In this document: positions 51,519 to 59,586 of the stretch, in pieces
Layout: every line of letters begins with the position of its first letter
Numbering within the stretch: the first letter of the stretch is position 1
Source of the DNA: Bacteroidales bacterium
GTDB lineage: Bacteria; Bacteroidota; Bacteroidia; Bacteroidales; UBA3824
Assembly: GCA_017960885.1 (NCBI GenBank)
Contig: JAGCYI010000008.1
Location: forward strand, 1-64,000
DNA: 64,000 nt
Direction: 5' to 3'
Translations under genes and position numbers: made by a program
The notes under the pieces: generated by a model
What the model was told of the DNA's origin: nothing
The model's database searches: none
What the model saw: only the letters and a program-made list of their open reading frames with translations

Positions 51519-52199
51519 ATGAAAAAACTATTTTTCTCATTGTTGATTGCCGCCGTGTCGGTGTGCTCAGCATCGGCGCAAAGCGGTATCGCTGCCAAAA
51601 AATTTCAGAACCAAGGCAAGTCGAATCTCTATCTCGGCACCGAGGAGACCACAATTGCCGAGGGCGACATCAACCAAGACGGCATCAAAGACCTTGTTAT
51701 TGCCGAAACCGATAATCCTATTGGCGGCGTAATGGCTGTATATTGGGGAACGCCAGACGGTTACAAACTTTACAGCGTGTTTAATACCGAAAATAAGATT
51801 TCGGTGTCGATCACCACCAAGGGTGTACTCAGGATTCAGACCGACTACTTAGAATTGTATAGCGCGGCCTACGGCGAAGGCGATTGCACAACGTTTACCA
51901 CCAATGTATATCTGCTCCGTTGGCAGAACAACGGGCTCTACCTTATCGGAGGCAAGACCGTTCACGCCGACTGTGGCGACGATTTTGCATACGGCGCATC
52001 GTTCAATCCCTTAACCAACAAGGTGATAACTCTCTGTCAGGATGCAGAATCGGGCAAGGATTATCCCGAAGACAGCAAGACATTTGCGCTGCCACCCCAC
52101 GATTTGCTCCTCCTTGCCGAAATTTCTATCGGCGAATACCATTTTGAGGACTATGGCTACAATTGGCAGCATAGTCCCACTGCCGATACGTTTAAATAG
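51519..52199 (+). CDS. Secreted FG-GAP/VCBS-like protein, family B
   Basis: The 226-residue protein has a signal peptide (SVCSASAQ) and a calcium-binding-like motif EGDINQDGIKDLVIAETDN (DxNxDGxxD pattern of FG-GAP/VCBS blades), with VLRIQTDYLELYSAAYGEGDCTTFTTNVYLLRWQNNGLYLIGGK downstream. Paralogues at 53407 and 55671 share the EGDxNxDGxxDL core and the FLFRY...LIGGK segment. It may be a repeat fragment of a propeller. It is the second gene after the family A lipoprotein, and a terminator follows. Confidence 0.7.
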   Translation: MKKLFFSLLIAAVSVCSASAQSGIAAKKFQNQGKSNLYLGTEETTIAEGDINQDGIKDLVIAETDNPIGGVMAVYWGTPDGYKLYSVFNTENKISVSITTKGVLRIQTDYLELYSAAYGEGDCTTFTTNVYLLRWQNNGLYLIGGKTVHADCGDDFAYGASFNPLTNKVITLCQDAESGKDYPEDSKTFALPPHDLLLLAEISIGEYHFEDYGYNWQHSPTADTFK

Positions 52200-52222
52200 G
52201 TAGATTAAATAAGTCTGAAAAT

Positions 52223-52255
52223 AAAAAAGGCATCTTCGTTGGAGATGCCTTTTTT
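52223..52255. terminator. Bidirectional terminator
   Basis: AAAAAAGGCATCT/AGATGCCTTTTTT 13-bp stem with a 7-nt loop between the convergent family B and YARHG genes. Confidence 0.92.
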
Positions 52256-52279
52256 ATAATATTTTATCAGTCTGATAGA

Positions 52280-53215
52280 TTATTTCTCAATATTGTCTGA
52301 TGACCAAGTAAATGTATCTTCGCAGAGTTTTAAGATTGCGATATTAAGTTGCTCTAATTCCGAAAGTTGAATCTTAGAGTTGTCGGCAACGGGTTTGTAC
52401 CAGCTCATTTTGCTAAAATGCGCTTTGAGGTCGGCAGATGCAAAATTGTATCCGTGACGGGCGTAAATCTCGTTGCGCATTACACGGCAGAGGCTTTTTG
52501 AAAAGTAGCCCACGTAGCCGCTCATTACAATTTTGTTTTTGGTGATAGCCCAACGGCCTTGGTTCTTTTCTTGGTCGATGGTGAGTTTTACCCAAAGTTT
52601 TTCGGGTTCGTATTCAAATTCACCATCGTCGGTTGTGGTGGTGTAGAGGTTTACACCGTTTTCTGAAATGCGGAAACAGTATTTTTGACCTTTGTATTTA
52701 AAGCCGTTTACATAGCCCATTTCGCATTTCAAAGGTTCGATGTCGCTGCTCTGACCGTTGATGATCAGTGATTTGCCGCTAAAAATGTAGGTTTTGCCGT
52801 CGCTACCCTTGTAAGTGCCTGCAAGCACGTCGGTTTCGATGGTTTCTCCGCTGTAATCGTCGGTCAATTGGGGCATTACGCCGAGCATTTTGCCGTTCTT
52901 GTCTTCAAAATAGAGATACTTGGTGATACCCGAGCCGGGACAATTAATGGTTTTGAGAGTGGCTTTTACGTATGTTGCGCCGTATTTGTAAGCATCGGGA
53001 TTTACAGCCTCAAACACATTTTCCTTTACCTTGCGGAGTTTGAGGTCGGCACCTCCTTCATGAGCATAGCCAACTGAAAAAGTGAAAGTAGTGCCGTCGT
53101 TTTCGTAGCAATAGATACCCATCTCGCCATCGCTCCACGATGTTTTATCCATTTTTTGGGCATAAACACCCATTGATAGCGCTGCCGATAGCAGCAAAAG
53201 TGATATTTTTTTCAT
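52280..53215 (-). CDS. YARHG-domain secreted protein
   Basis: The 311-residue protein has a signal peptide (SMGVYAQ) and beta-rich middle. At its C terminus is a YARHG domain: SKSLCRVMRNEIYARHGYNFASADLKAHFSKMSWYKPV, ending SELEQLNIAILKLCED. YARHG is a small extracellular domain of unknown function that is common in Bacteroidota and Firmicutes surface proteins. Its position, inverted inside the cluster of exported paralogues, suggests a related envelope role. Confidence 0.85.
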   Translation of the reverse strand: MKKISLLLLSAALSMGVYAQKMDKTSWSDGEMGIYCYENDGTTFTFSVGYAHEGGADLKLRKVKENVFEAVNPDAYKYGATYVKATLKTINCPGSGITKYLYFEDKNGKMLGVMPQLTDDYSGETIETDVLAGTYKGSDGKTYIFSGKSLIINGQSSDIEPLKCEMGYVNGFKYKGQKYCFRISENGVNLYTTTTDDGEFEYEPEKLWVKLTIDQEKNQGRWAITKNKIVMSGYVGYFSKSLCRVMRNEIYARHGYNFASADLKAHFSKMSWYKPVADNSKIQLSELEQLNIAILKLCEDTFTWSSDNIEK

Positions 53216-53282
53216 TCTTTTTTAAATTAATAGTTAACAATAAAATCTTGATAGGAAATGCAAAAATTGTACCGTCAACAAC

Positions 53283-53346
53283 GTAGAGACGCCACAATGT
53301 GACGACTCTACAAATTTTGTGGAGACGCAATATTTTGCGTCCCCAC
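53283..53346. repeat. Two tandem 28-29-nt palindromic repeat units
   Basis: GTAGAGACG...GACTCTAC (53283-53311) and GTGGAGACGC...GCGTCCCCAC (53319-53346) lie in the intergenic region between the YARHG and family B genes. Each is a near-palindrome of the same unit that recurs at 54380, 54536, 58391 and 59696. Confidence 0.85.
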
Positions 53347-53353
53347 AACAATA

Positions 53354-53380
53354 TTGATTCAATAAATATTCGTATCTTTA
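53354..53380 (+). promoter_or_regulatory. Possible promoter of the 53.4-62.2 kb operon
   Basis: TTG at 53354 and TATCTTTA at 53373-53380 (one mismatch), 19 bp apart, 26 nt before the first gene. The spacing is shorter than usual. Confidence 0.45.
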
Positions 53381-53406
53381 CGCTGTTAATTTAAACGTAA
53401 AACATT

Positions 53407-54375
53407 ATGACAAAACACAACCTTATCATCACCATTTCCGCCATTGCCATCACTCTTGGCAGCGGAATGAGCGCAGATGCTCAATCTTTCAAACCATCTG
53501 GCAAGACAGCCGCCGAACTTTCTACCAAAGAGATTGTAAACCAAGCCGAAGGCGACTTCAACAAAGACGGCGTAAAAGATTTGTTTATTGCCACTGACTA
53601 CGGCAGCGCGTTTTATTTTGGCAAGGCAGGCGGCAGTTACAGCCTTTTCCTCGATACCGATATGCCGGTAAGCAGCGATGCCAAACTCTCCGTTACCGAC
53701 AAAGGCGTGCTACGAATCCAAACTCCACAGTCGGACGTGTTTCTTTTCCGCTATCAGGACAATTCCTTTGTGCTTATCGGCGGCAAACACGGCGATGAAT
53801 CTTACAATTTTCTCACCAACAAAAAGGTAGAAACATCTGGTTTAGGTGCTTCCAGAACTTCCGAAACTTACGATATGCCCAAGCACCCTCCGTTTAAGTA
53901 CGGTTGGTTTCCGCTCGATTGGAATGTCTTGCAGGATGTTTATACTCAGACAAACGAAGACGGGGGAGGGTTGAATTCTGAATGTATGCTTACGTTTGGC
54001 ATTTACCGCCGTATGCAGTTAGAAGAAAGGGTTGATTGGTATATGAGCGACCCTGAGAGCGAGAAGGGACGTGATTTCCCTTGTCTCGGAGAAGATTCCT
54101 CCGTTTACGGTTATTTGGAGGCACCGTGCAAGGAAAATATTGACGTAACCATTATATTTACACTTCTTCCCAATGGTAGTTACAAGATTGTATCAAATGT
54201 CACCATACAAAACCGCGAATACGAAGGCGAATTGTACAATTTTCTTGAAAAGCATCCCAAGTACAACGATTTGGATTTCGGCGAGCAATTAGAAAAAGCC
54301 GGCATCACCGTCCCCGATGAAGAACACAACGTATTCACCGAATATTTCGTAAACGGCAAATTTATAGAACAATAA
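53407..54375 (+). CDS. Secreted FG-GAP-like protein, family B
   Basis: The 322-residue protein has a signal peptide (GSGMSADAQ) and the repeat motif EGDFNKDGVKDLFIATDYG, then FLFRYQDNSFVLIGGKHGDE. A C-terminal domain holds YKIVSNVTIQNREYEGELYNFLEKHPKYNDLDFGEQL. The C-terminal half aligns with the 55671 paralogue (YNFLEKHP; EYFVNGKFIEQ versus YLFNDGEFIEQ). No enzymatic motif is visible. It probably heads the long operon down to gluQ. The palindromic repeat at 54380 follows 5 nt after its stop. Confidence 0.7.
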   Translation: MTKHNLIITISAIAITLGSGMSADAQSFKPSGKTAAELSTKEIVNQAEGDFNKDGVKDLFIATDYGSAFYFGKAGGSYSLFLDTDMPVSSDAKLSVTDKGVLRIQTPQSDVFLFRYQDNSFVLIGGKHGDESYNFLTNKKVETSGLGASRTSETYDMPKHPPFKYGWFPLDWNVLQDVYTQTNEDGGGLNSECMLTFGIYRRMQLEERVDWYMSDPESEKGRDFPCLGEDSSVYGYLEAPCKENIDVTIIFTLLPNGSYKIVSNVTIQNREYEGELYNFLEKHPKYNDLDFGEQLEKAGITVPDEEHNVFTEYFVNGKFIEQ

Positions 54376-54379
54376 TAAT

Positions 54380-54407
54380 GTAGAGACGCGATTTATCGCG
54401 TCTCTAC
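54380..54407. repeat. Palindromic repeat, intergenic copy
   Basis: 13-bp arms GTAGAGACGCGAT/ATCGCGTCTCTAC with a 2-nt spacer, 5 nt after one stop and 20 nt before the next start in the operon. Confidence 0.9.
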
Positions 54408-54426
54408 GTATCAAAACGCAAACATT

Positions 54427-55644
54427 ATGAAAAAATCATTCTTATTAATCCCCGCCCTTGCCGTCCTAATATTGGCATCTTGCGGCGGAGGCAACGGCAA
54501 CCAATCGCAAAACGCTGATTCTACATCAATTGATGGTAGAGACGGTGTGCACACCGTCTCTACAGAGGAAAACGCCACCTCATTCTCAATGGAGAATGTT
54601 TTGACTGCACTCGGCGGCGATATCAACTCCTCGCGTCACGATTATTTGGAAGATGAAAATCTGGCGTATTTTCAGAGGGGCGAAAGTATTTACACCGAAC
54701 ACTTTGTAAAGGCTTACCCTCTTGCCGACAACACATACCATATTGTTGAAACGTTTACCCGCGTTTCGGGTATGAACGAGGCTGATTACGAAGGCGAAAC
54801 TCATTATATCAAGGAGTTCACCTACAGCAACGGCGAGGCTAAGGAGTTGCCGTTGCAGGACGAATTGAAACCTTACGCCACCAAATACAGCACCGAATTC
54901 ACCAAAGATATTCTTAGAATTCTCTACGGCACAGAGCCTGTTGCAGAGTTTCAATGGGACGGCACCAAGTACATAGCCCTTAGTGCACCCAAAGGCGATT
55001 CTTCTCCAATTCCTACGCTCATAACCACAAAATGGGACGATGCCGATTTAGCAAGATTAGGCGAATATTGCATTTGCGACAACGAAGGCAGAATAGTAGA
55101 ATACGGCTGTAAAACTGGTCAGTTTGATTACGACGACTATATCCGTATGTTCAAAATCTATTACTCCGGTTCTAAAATTGACTCTATCCAAAGTAAGGAG
55201 ATTTACGCTCATTTGATAGAAGAAGACCCTGAAAAAAGAGAAGCCCTATTTAATAAAAGAGTTAGTCCCTTCAATATGATTACCGACGAGAACGCAGGAG
55301 GCATTTGTCACACCGACAAAGATGTGCAAGGCTTTGATTCTAAATCAATTGCCTCAATGCGCAAATATGCCGACAACTTTGAAAGCAACACCTGCCGTCA
55401 GTATTATCCAATCTATGAGTTTACTTTTGTAGAAAAATGGGAAAAGGAAAAACGCGACGACCAAGGCCGTTTGACCTATTCTGAATATACTATCGATGAC
55501 GATTTAACCAATAAATACAAAATCAACTATACTTACGGCGACGGCGTTGTCACCAAGAAAGTCACCCTGCAACGCACCGGCGAATTTGAAGGCGATGAGG
55601 TGAATAGGACAGACAAATACACCATCACCGAAAAGTATAATTAG
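54427..55644 (+). CDS. Paralogous cluster lipoprotein, family C
   Basis: The 405-residue lipoprotein has lipobox ILASC, then GGGNGNQSQNADSTSIDGRDGVHTVST, where the last 10 residues are encoded by the palindromic repeat at 54536-54563. Family C core, shared with 58291: NEGRIVEYGCKTGQFDYDDYIRMFKIYYSGSKIDSIQSKEIY and SIASMRKYADNFESNTCRQYYPIYEF. The first 120 bp (signal peptide plus linker) are nearly identical to the 58291 gene and partly to 56686. The function is unknown. Confidence 0.7.
   Translation: MKKSFLLIPALAVLILASCGGGNGNQSQNADSTSIDGRDGVHTVSTEENATSFSMENVLTALGGDINSSRHDYLEDENLAYFQRGESIYTEHFVKAYPLADNTYHIVETFTRVSGMNEADYEGETHYIKEFTYSNGEAKELPLQDELKPYATKYSTEFTKDILRILYGTEPVAEFQWDGTKYIALSAPKGDSSPIPTLITTKWDDADLARLGEYCICDNEGRIVEYGCKTGQFDYDDYIRMFKIYYSGSKIDSIQSKEIYAHLIEEDPEKREALFNKRVSPFNMITDENAGGICHTDKDVQGFDSKSIASMRKYADNFESNTCRQYYPIYEFTFVEKWEKEKRDDQGRLTYSEYTIDDDLTNKYKINYTYGDGVVTKKVTLQRTGEFEGDEVNRTDKYTITEKYN
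54536..54563 (+). repeat. Palindromic repeat within a coding sequence
   Basis: A perfect 28-nt palindrome with arms GTAGAGACGGTGTG, read in frame as part of DGRDGVHTVST just behind the lipobox of the family C gene. Confidence 0.9.
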
Positions 55645-55670
55645 AACCGACGTATCAAAACGCAAACATT

Positions 55671-56675
55671 ATGAAAAAATCATTCTTAATAGTCTCCACC
55701 GCTGTTTTGGCACTGTTTGCCGGCAGCGACGCATACGCCCAAAATTACAAATCATCTGGCAAAACAGCCGAAGAACTTTACACAGGTGATGCTAATATTT
55801 TATACACAGTTGAGGGCGATATCAACAAAGACGGTGTCAACGATTTGATAGTATGTGCCACATTCAACGACAACGCCATATTTTTTGGTAGTTCCGACGG
55901 CGTTTACCACCTTTACAAGGATTGTTCCTTACGCGCAAAAGTTGAAGATACAAAAATCACCATCAACGACAAGGGCGTGGTGCGTATTCAAATTAACGTA
56001 GACTATGGCAGCGATGTATTTCTGTTCCGTTACGACAACAACTGCCTGCGTCTCATCGGCGGCAAAAAAGATCGCCACAAATCCGACGAGGATTATGACA
56101 TATCGTTCAACTATCTAACAGCCAAGATGATAAAGACCACCGGCACGGGCAAAACCAAAACCTCCGAAACCATAGATATGCACAATCTGCCTGTTATCCG
56201 TTTTGGTTGGTTTCCAATGTGTTACGATATGCTCGACTATCTTTTCAACCTCACCGAAAATGGTGCAGAGGCTTCGGCTGAGTTTAAGGAGGCTTTCGGC
56301 ATATTTCGACTTATGCAACACCGATATTTTCTTTTCGGATTTTTCAACGATTACACCAACGATTTTCACGACCTCCGCGACTATGGCAATAGTGTCTACG
56401 CAGCCGAGTTTATCACCGAACGCCCTGTGCTCTACAACCATGACGCCACATTAAGATTAGAAAAGCAGCGCGATGGCTCATACGTAATTAAAATACACGA
56501 TTATCATCAAGAACGTGGTTACGAAAACGATATCAATAAATTCTACTTAGAGCATCCCGACACAGAATTGGAGCTCGACGAAATTATGGAACAGTTACAA
56601 ATAGAAATCCCCGAAGAAGAAGTCTCCGACGAAATATATCTCTTTAATGACGGCGAATTTATAGAACAAAAATAA
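55671..56675 (+). CDS. Secreted FG-GAP-like protein, family B
   Basis: The 334-residue protein has a signal peptide (FAGSDAYAQ) and VEGDINKDGVNDLIVCATFNDNAIFFGSSDG, then FLFRYDNNCLRLIGGKKD. Its C-terminal half resembles 53407. Its first 30 bp (ATGAAAAAATCATTCTTA) match the lipoprotein genes around it although the proteins differ, suggesting exchange of 5' ends. It precedes the 56686 lipoprotein by 10 nt. Confidence 0.7.
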   Translation: MKKSFLIVSTAVLALFAGSDAYAQNYKSSGKTAEELYTGDANILYTVEGDINKDGVNDLIVCATFNDNAIFFGSSDGVYHLYKDCSLRAKVEDTKITINDKGVVRIQINVDYGSDVFLFRYDNNCLRLIGGKKDRHKSDEDYDISFNYLTAKMIKTTGTGKTKTSETIDMHNLPVIRFGWFPMCYDMLDYLFNLTENGAEASAEFKEAFGIFRLMQHRYFLFGFFNDYTNDFHDLRDYGNSVYAAEFITERPVLYNHDATLRLEKQRDGSYVIKIHDYHQERGYENDINKFYLEHPDTELELDEIMEQLQIEIPEEEVSDEIYLFNDGEFIEQK

Positions 56676-56685
56676 ATATCACATT

Positions 56686-58272
56686 ATGAAAAAATCATTC
56701 TTATTAATCCCCGCCCTTGCCGCCCTAACATTGGCATCTTGCGGCGGAGGCTCGTCAAACCAAGATGGCAACGATACCAAGACGACCTACCAATATGTTG
56801 AGCCTCAGGATTCTATCGTTAAAATCATTTGGAACAAACTCCAAACCGACGACCCGAAGGTGGCAAACACAATGTCGCTTGCCAAAAAGTTCAACTATAT
56901 GCCGCAGTCGAAGGCGGAGACTTTCAATTCAAAAACCAATATGGAATACTTTTATCAGATTCCCAACGAGGACTGCCACGACAATCCTCTCTCTGCCAAA
57001 TACCGTATTCAGTGCTATCAAAAACTTGACGAGTCGTGGATTGCATTTATTGACGAGAGTGTCTATGGCGAGGATCTTGAAAATGAAGATTGCAGTTCCC
57101 GTTATTATGTAGTGCAGTTAAAAGACGGCAATCTCATCTTTGCCAAAAACTCCGACTATTTCCCCGAAAGTTTCCAAATTGCCGAAGCCCACGTCGGTGC
57201 CAAAAGGGTTGATAACATTGGTTTCAGCAATACCGGGCTGTGCTATTACTCCGAATATTGTTGGCCGCTGATTTACAGTTGGAACGGAAACACGTTTAAC
57301 TTTGATTCCAAGATTATATTAAACAGCGTGAATACTTACGACGGACGCTTAATAATCAGTGATGTCGAAGGAGATTACAAATCGGTTAGTCTCTGTGAAG
57401 TTGCCAAGGACTATCCCGACGGCGTAGTAAAAGACTCTAAGGGCAAAATTCTTGCAAAATTGGATATAAAGGACGGAAAAATAGAAGGTTACACCGTTGT
57501 GGATTCTACCTGCGGCGTGGTTCAGTATACCGATTACAAAAAAGGCATAAGTAATGCAGGTAGTGTATGTTGCGTAGATCACGACCCCATTGCGTTGGGC
57601 TTCCCGATAAAGAACGTACTCAATTACAAAAAAGACAAACGTCTTAAAGATACTGCCACCACACAGGCAACGGTAGACGGTAAGTTTGTTGTTACTCAGT
57701 ATATTCATCGCGAAGAAAGAGGCAACGACAGCCGCGACGTCTTTATTGAGTATACCGCCAAAGACCAAAACTCGCCCATCGAAAGCATCAGGGTATATAT
57801 CAAGCGTTTCACTATTGCCTTAATCGACAAGGTTAACGAGGCAGATAAATTGTCGCCTGTGGCAAAGGAGATTTTCAAAGCCCTGAATTTCAACGAGAAC
57901 GACCCTGAATACGGCGGATTGATATATGCAAGTTTTTATGACGAAAACGGATTTGATATTACCACGGAAAATAAGGCTCTCAGATTTCAGATTTACAAAA
58001 CCAACGACGGCAGATATCTCGTAGTTTTGTCTGATACTAATTCGGAACGTACATACGGTGTAAAATATTGGTACTATCAGAACGGAGTTTTATCTCCCAC
58101 CGAGTTCCAAATTCCCAAGCCCGACTACGACAAAGAAGACATCCGCTACGACTTTAAAGACAATACCATTGAATGTTATTACAATTGGGGCTGCGATGAG
58201 GAGAGCGAATACGAGTCATTTGAATTTTTCTCAGCCTCTTGGAACGGCGAAAACTTTGTTAAAGACGAATAA
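56686..58272 (+). CDS. Paralogous cluster lipoprotein, family D
   Basis: The 528-residue lipoprotein has the signal ...LLIPALAALTLASC, practically the same DNA as 54427, and a Gly-rich GGGSSNQDGND linker without the palindrome. The body has TNMEYFYQIPNEDCHDNPLSAKYRIQCYQ, CWPLIYSWNGNTFNFDSKII and a C-terminal NIRVYIKRF-type beta region. No similarity to families A-C beyond the signal is evident by eye. The function is unknown. Confidence 0.65.
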   Translation: MKKSFLLIPALAALTLASCGGGSSNQDGNDTKTTYQYVEPQDSIVKIIWNKLQTDDPKVANTMSLAKKFNYMPQSKAETFNSKTNMEYFYQIPNEDCHDNPLSAKYRIQCYQKLDESWIAFIDESVYGEDLENEDCSSRYYVVQLKDGNLIFAKNSDYFPESFQIAEAHVGAKRVDNIGFSNTGLCYYSEYCWPLIYSWNGNTFNFDSKIILNSVNTYDGRLIISDVEGDYKSVSLCEVAKDYPDGVVKDSKGKILAKLDIKDGKIEGYTVVDSTCGVVQYTDYKKGISNAGSVCCVDHDPIALGFPIKNVLNYKKDKRLKDTATTQATVDGKFVVTQYIHREERGNDSRDVFIEYTAKDQNSPIESIRVYIKRFTIALIDKVNEADKLSPVAKEIFKALNFNENDPEYGGLIYASFYDENGFDITTENKALRFQIYKTNDGRYLVVLSDTNSERTYGVKYWYYQNGVLSPTEFQIPKPDYDKEDIRYDFKDNTIECYYNWGCDEESEYESFEFFSASWNGENFVKDE

Positions 58273-58290
58273 TATTAAAACACAATCATT

Positions 58291-59574
58291 ATGAAAAAAT
58301 CATTTTTATTAATCCCCGCCCTTGCCCTATTATCCTGCGGCGGAGGTAGCGGCAACCAATCGCAAAATGCTGATTCTACATCAATTGATGGTAGAGACGG
58401 TGTGCACACCGTCTCTACGGTACCCCCCGATGTCAACAAACAAATTTGGGATTTGCTTGTGTCGAAGAGCAATAGTGAGATTATGTTCGACGACAGCGAG
58501 TTTGAAAATTACAAGACTGACGACGGCGTCAACGTTCAAATGGAAGGTATGGAACTGAGCGACTATTTCGCTTACAAGTTTTTCCCCCTCAAAGACGGCA
58601 GCGTCAAAGTCTATGTTTTAGAATCCGATTTCTTTTGGCACGGCGACGGCGAAGAACGTTTTTCGTTCAACTCCTACATCTTTAAAGATGGCAAACTCGA
58701 ACCCACTCCGCTCGAACCCGATTTGAAAAAAATTGTTGACAAGGCCTTTTATGCCGACGATAAACGCAACTTGTTCTGCGACAAAGGAATACTCTTCGGT
58801 TATAGCAAAATCTTCTTTGCTTGGGACGGCGAAAAAATGGTTCGCTCCAAAAGCGAGGAACAAATTAAATACGAGCAGCAGCCGCCTTACGATGTTGTCA
58901 ACACTTACGGTCAGTATGTGGATACTTTAAAACCCATTCTTATAGTTATGGGCGACGAAGGTTACCAATCGCTTCAAGAGTATGCCCGCTACGACGGACG
59001 TGGCAGAATTGTAGAATATGGCTGTATCACAGGTCAGTACGATTACGAAGGCTATGTGCGTATGTTCAAACTCTTTTACAATGGCGACAAGATTGATTCC
59101 ATTCAGTGGAAGGAGGTCTATTCGGGTGCTGCCGACAAACAAATCGACAATATTTTCAAAAAAGGTGTGAGCGTTTACGACTGCATCACAGGCGATGAAA
59201 TTGGCTATTCTCGACCCACCGACACCCAAATCACCGACCTTGACCCCACCTCAATCAAGTCGATGCGCAAATACGCTGACTCCAAAAACGACATTCTCTG
59301 CCGTGAGTTTGGACGCATCTACGATTTTAGCGAAATCAAGTGGGACAAACAACAGCGCGACAACGATGGACGCCTTATCTCTTCTGAATTTAAGCAAACA
59401 AGCGGTCAGGAGTACGATAGTTACAAAATCAAGTATACCAACAAATTAGATCAGACCATAATGAAAATTACCCGCAAATTCCGTCAGGAAGAAGAAGAAG
59501 GCGGCTTCTTTGAAAACGAATTTTCGTATACCCTTACCCAAAAATATCTTAATACTGATGTTAATCCTGAATAA
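58291..59574 (+). CDS. Paralogous cluster lipoprotein, family C
   Basis: The 427-residue lipoprotein has a shortened signal (LIPALALLSC) and the same SNQSQNADSTSIDGRDGVHTVST linker as 54427, including the in-frame palindrome (58391-58418). The body shares the family C core: YDGRGRIVEYGCITGQYDYEGYVRMFKLFYNGDKIDSIQWKEVYSG and TSIKSMRKYADSKNDILCREFGRIYDF. It is longer in the middle. The two copies are tandem-array paralogues separated by families B and D. Confidence 0.7.
   Translation: MKKSFLLIPALALLSCGGGSGNQSQNADSTSIDGRDGVHTVSTVPPDVNKQIWDLLVSKSNSEIMFDDSEFENYKTDDGVNVQMEGMELSDYFAYKFFPLKDGSVKVYVLESDFFWHGDGEERFSFNSYIFKDGKLEPTPLEPDLKKIVDKAFYADDKRNLFCDKGILFGYSKIFFAWDGEKMVRSKSEEQIKYEQQPPYDVVNTYGQYVDTLKPILIVMGDEGYQSLQEYARYDGRGRIVEYGCITGQYDYEGYVRMFKLFYNGDKIDSIQWKEVYSGAADKQIDNIFKKGVSVYDCITGDEIGYSRPTDTQITDLDPTSIKSMRKYADSKNDILCREFGRIYDFSEIKWDKQQRDNDGRLISSEFKQTSGQEYDSYKIKYTNKLDQTIMKITRKFRQEEEEGGFFENEFSYTLTQKYLNTDVNPE
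58391..58418 (+). repeat. Palindromic repeat within a coding sequence
   Basis: Identical 28-nt palindrome to 54536-54563, same reading frame, same position behind the lipobox. Confidence 0.9.
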
Positions 59575-59586
59575 ATAGATTTGAAT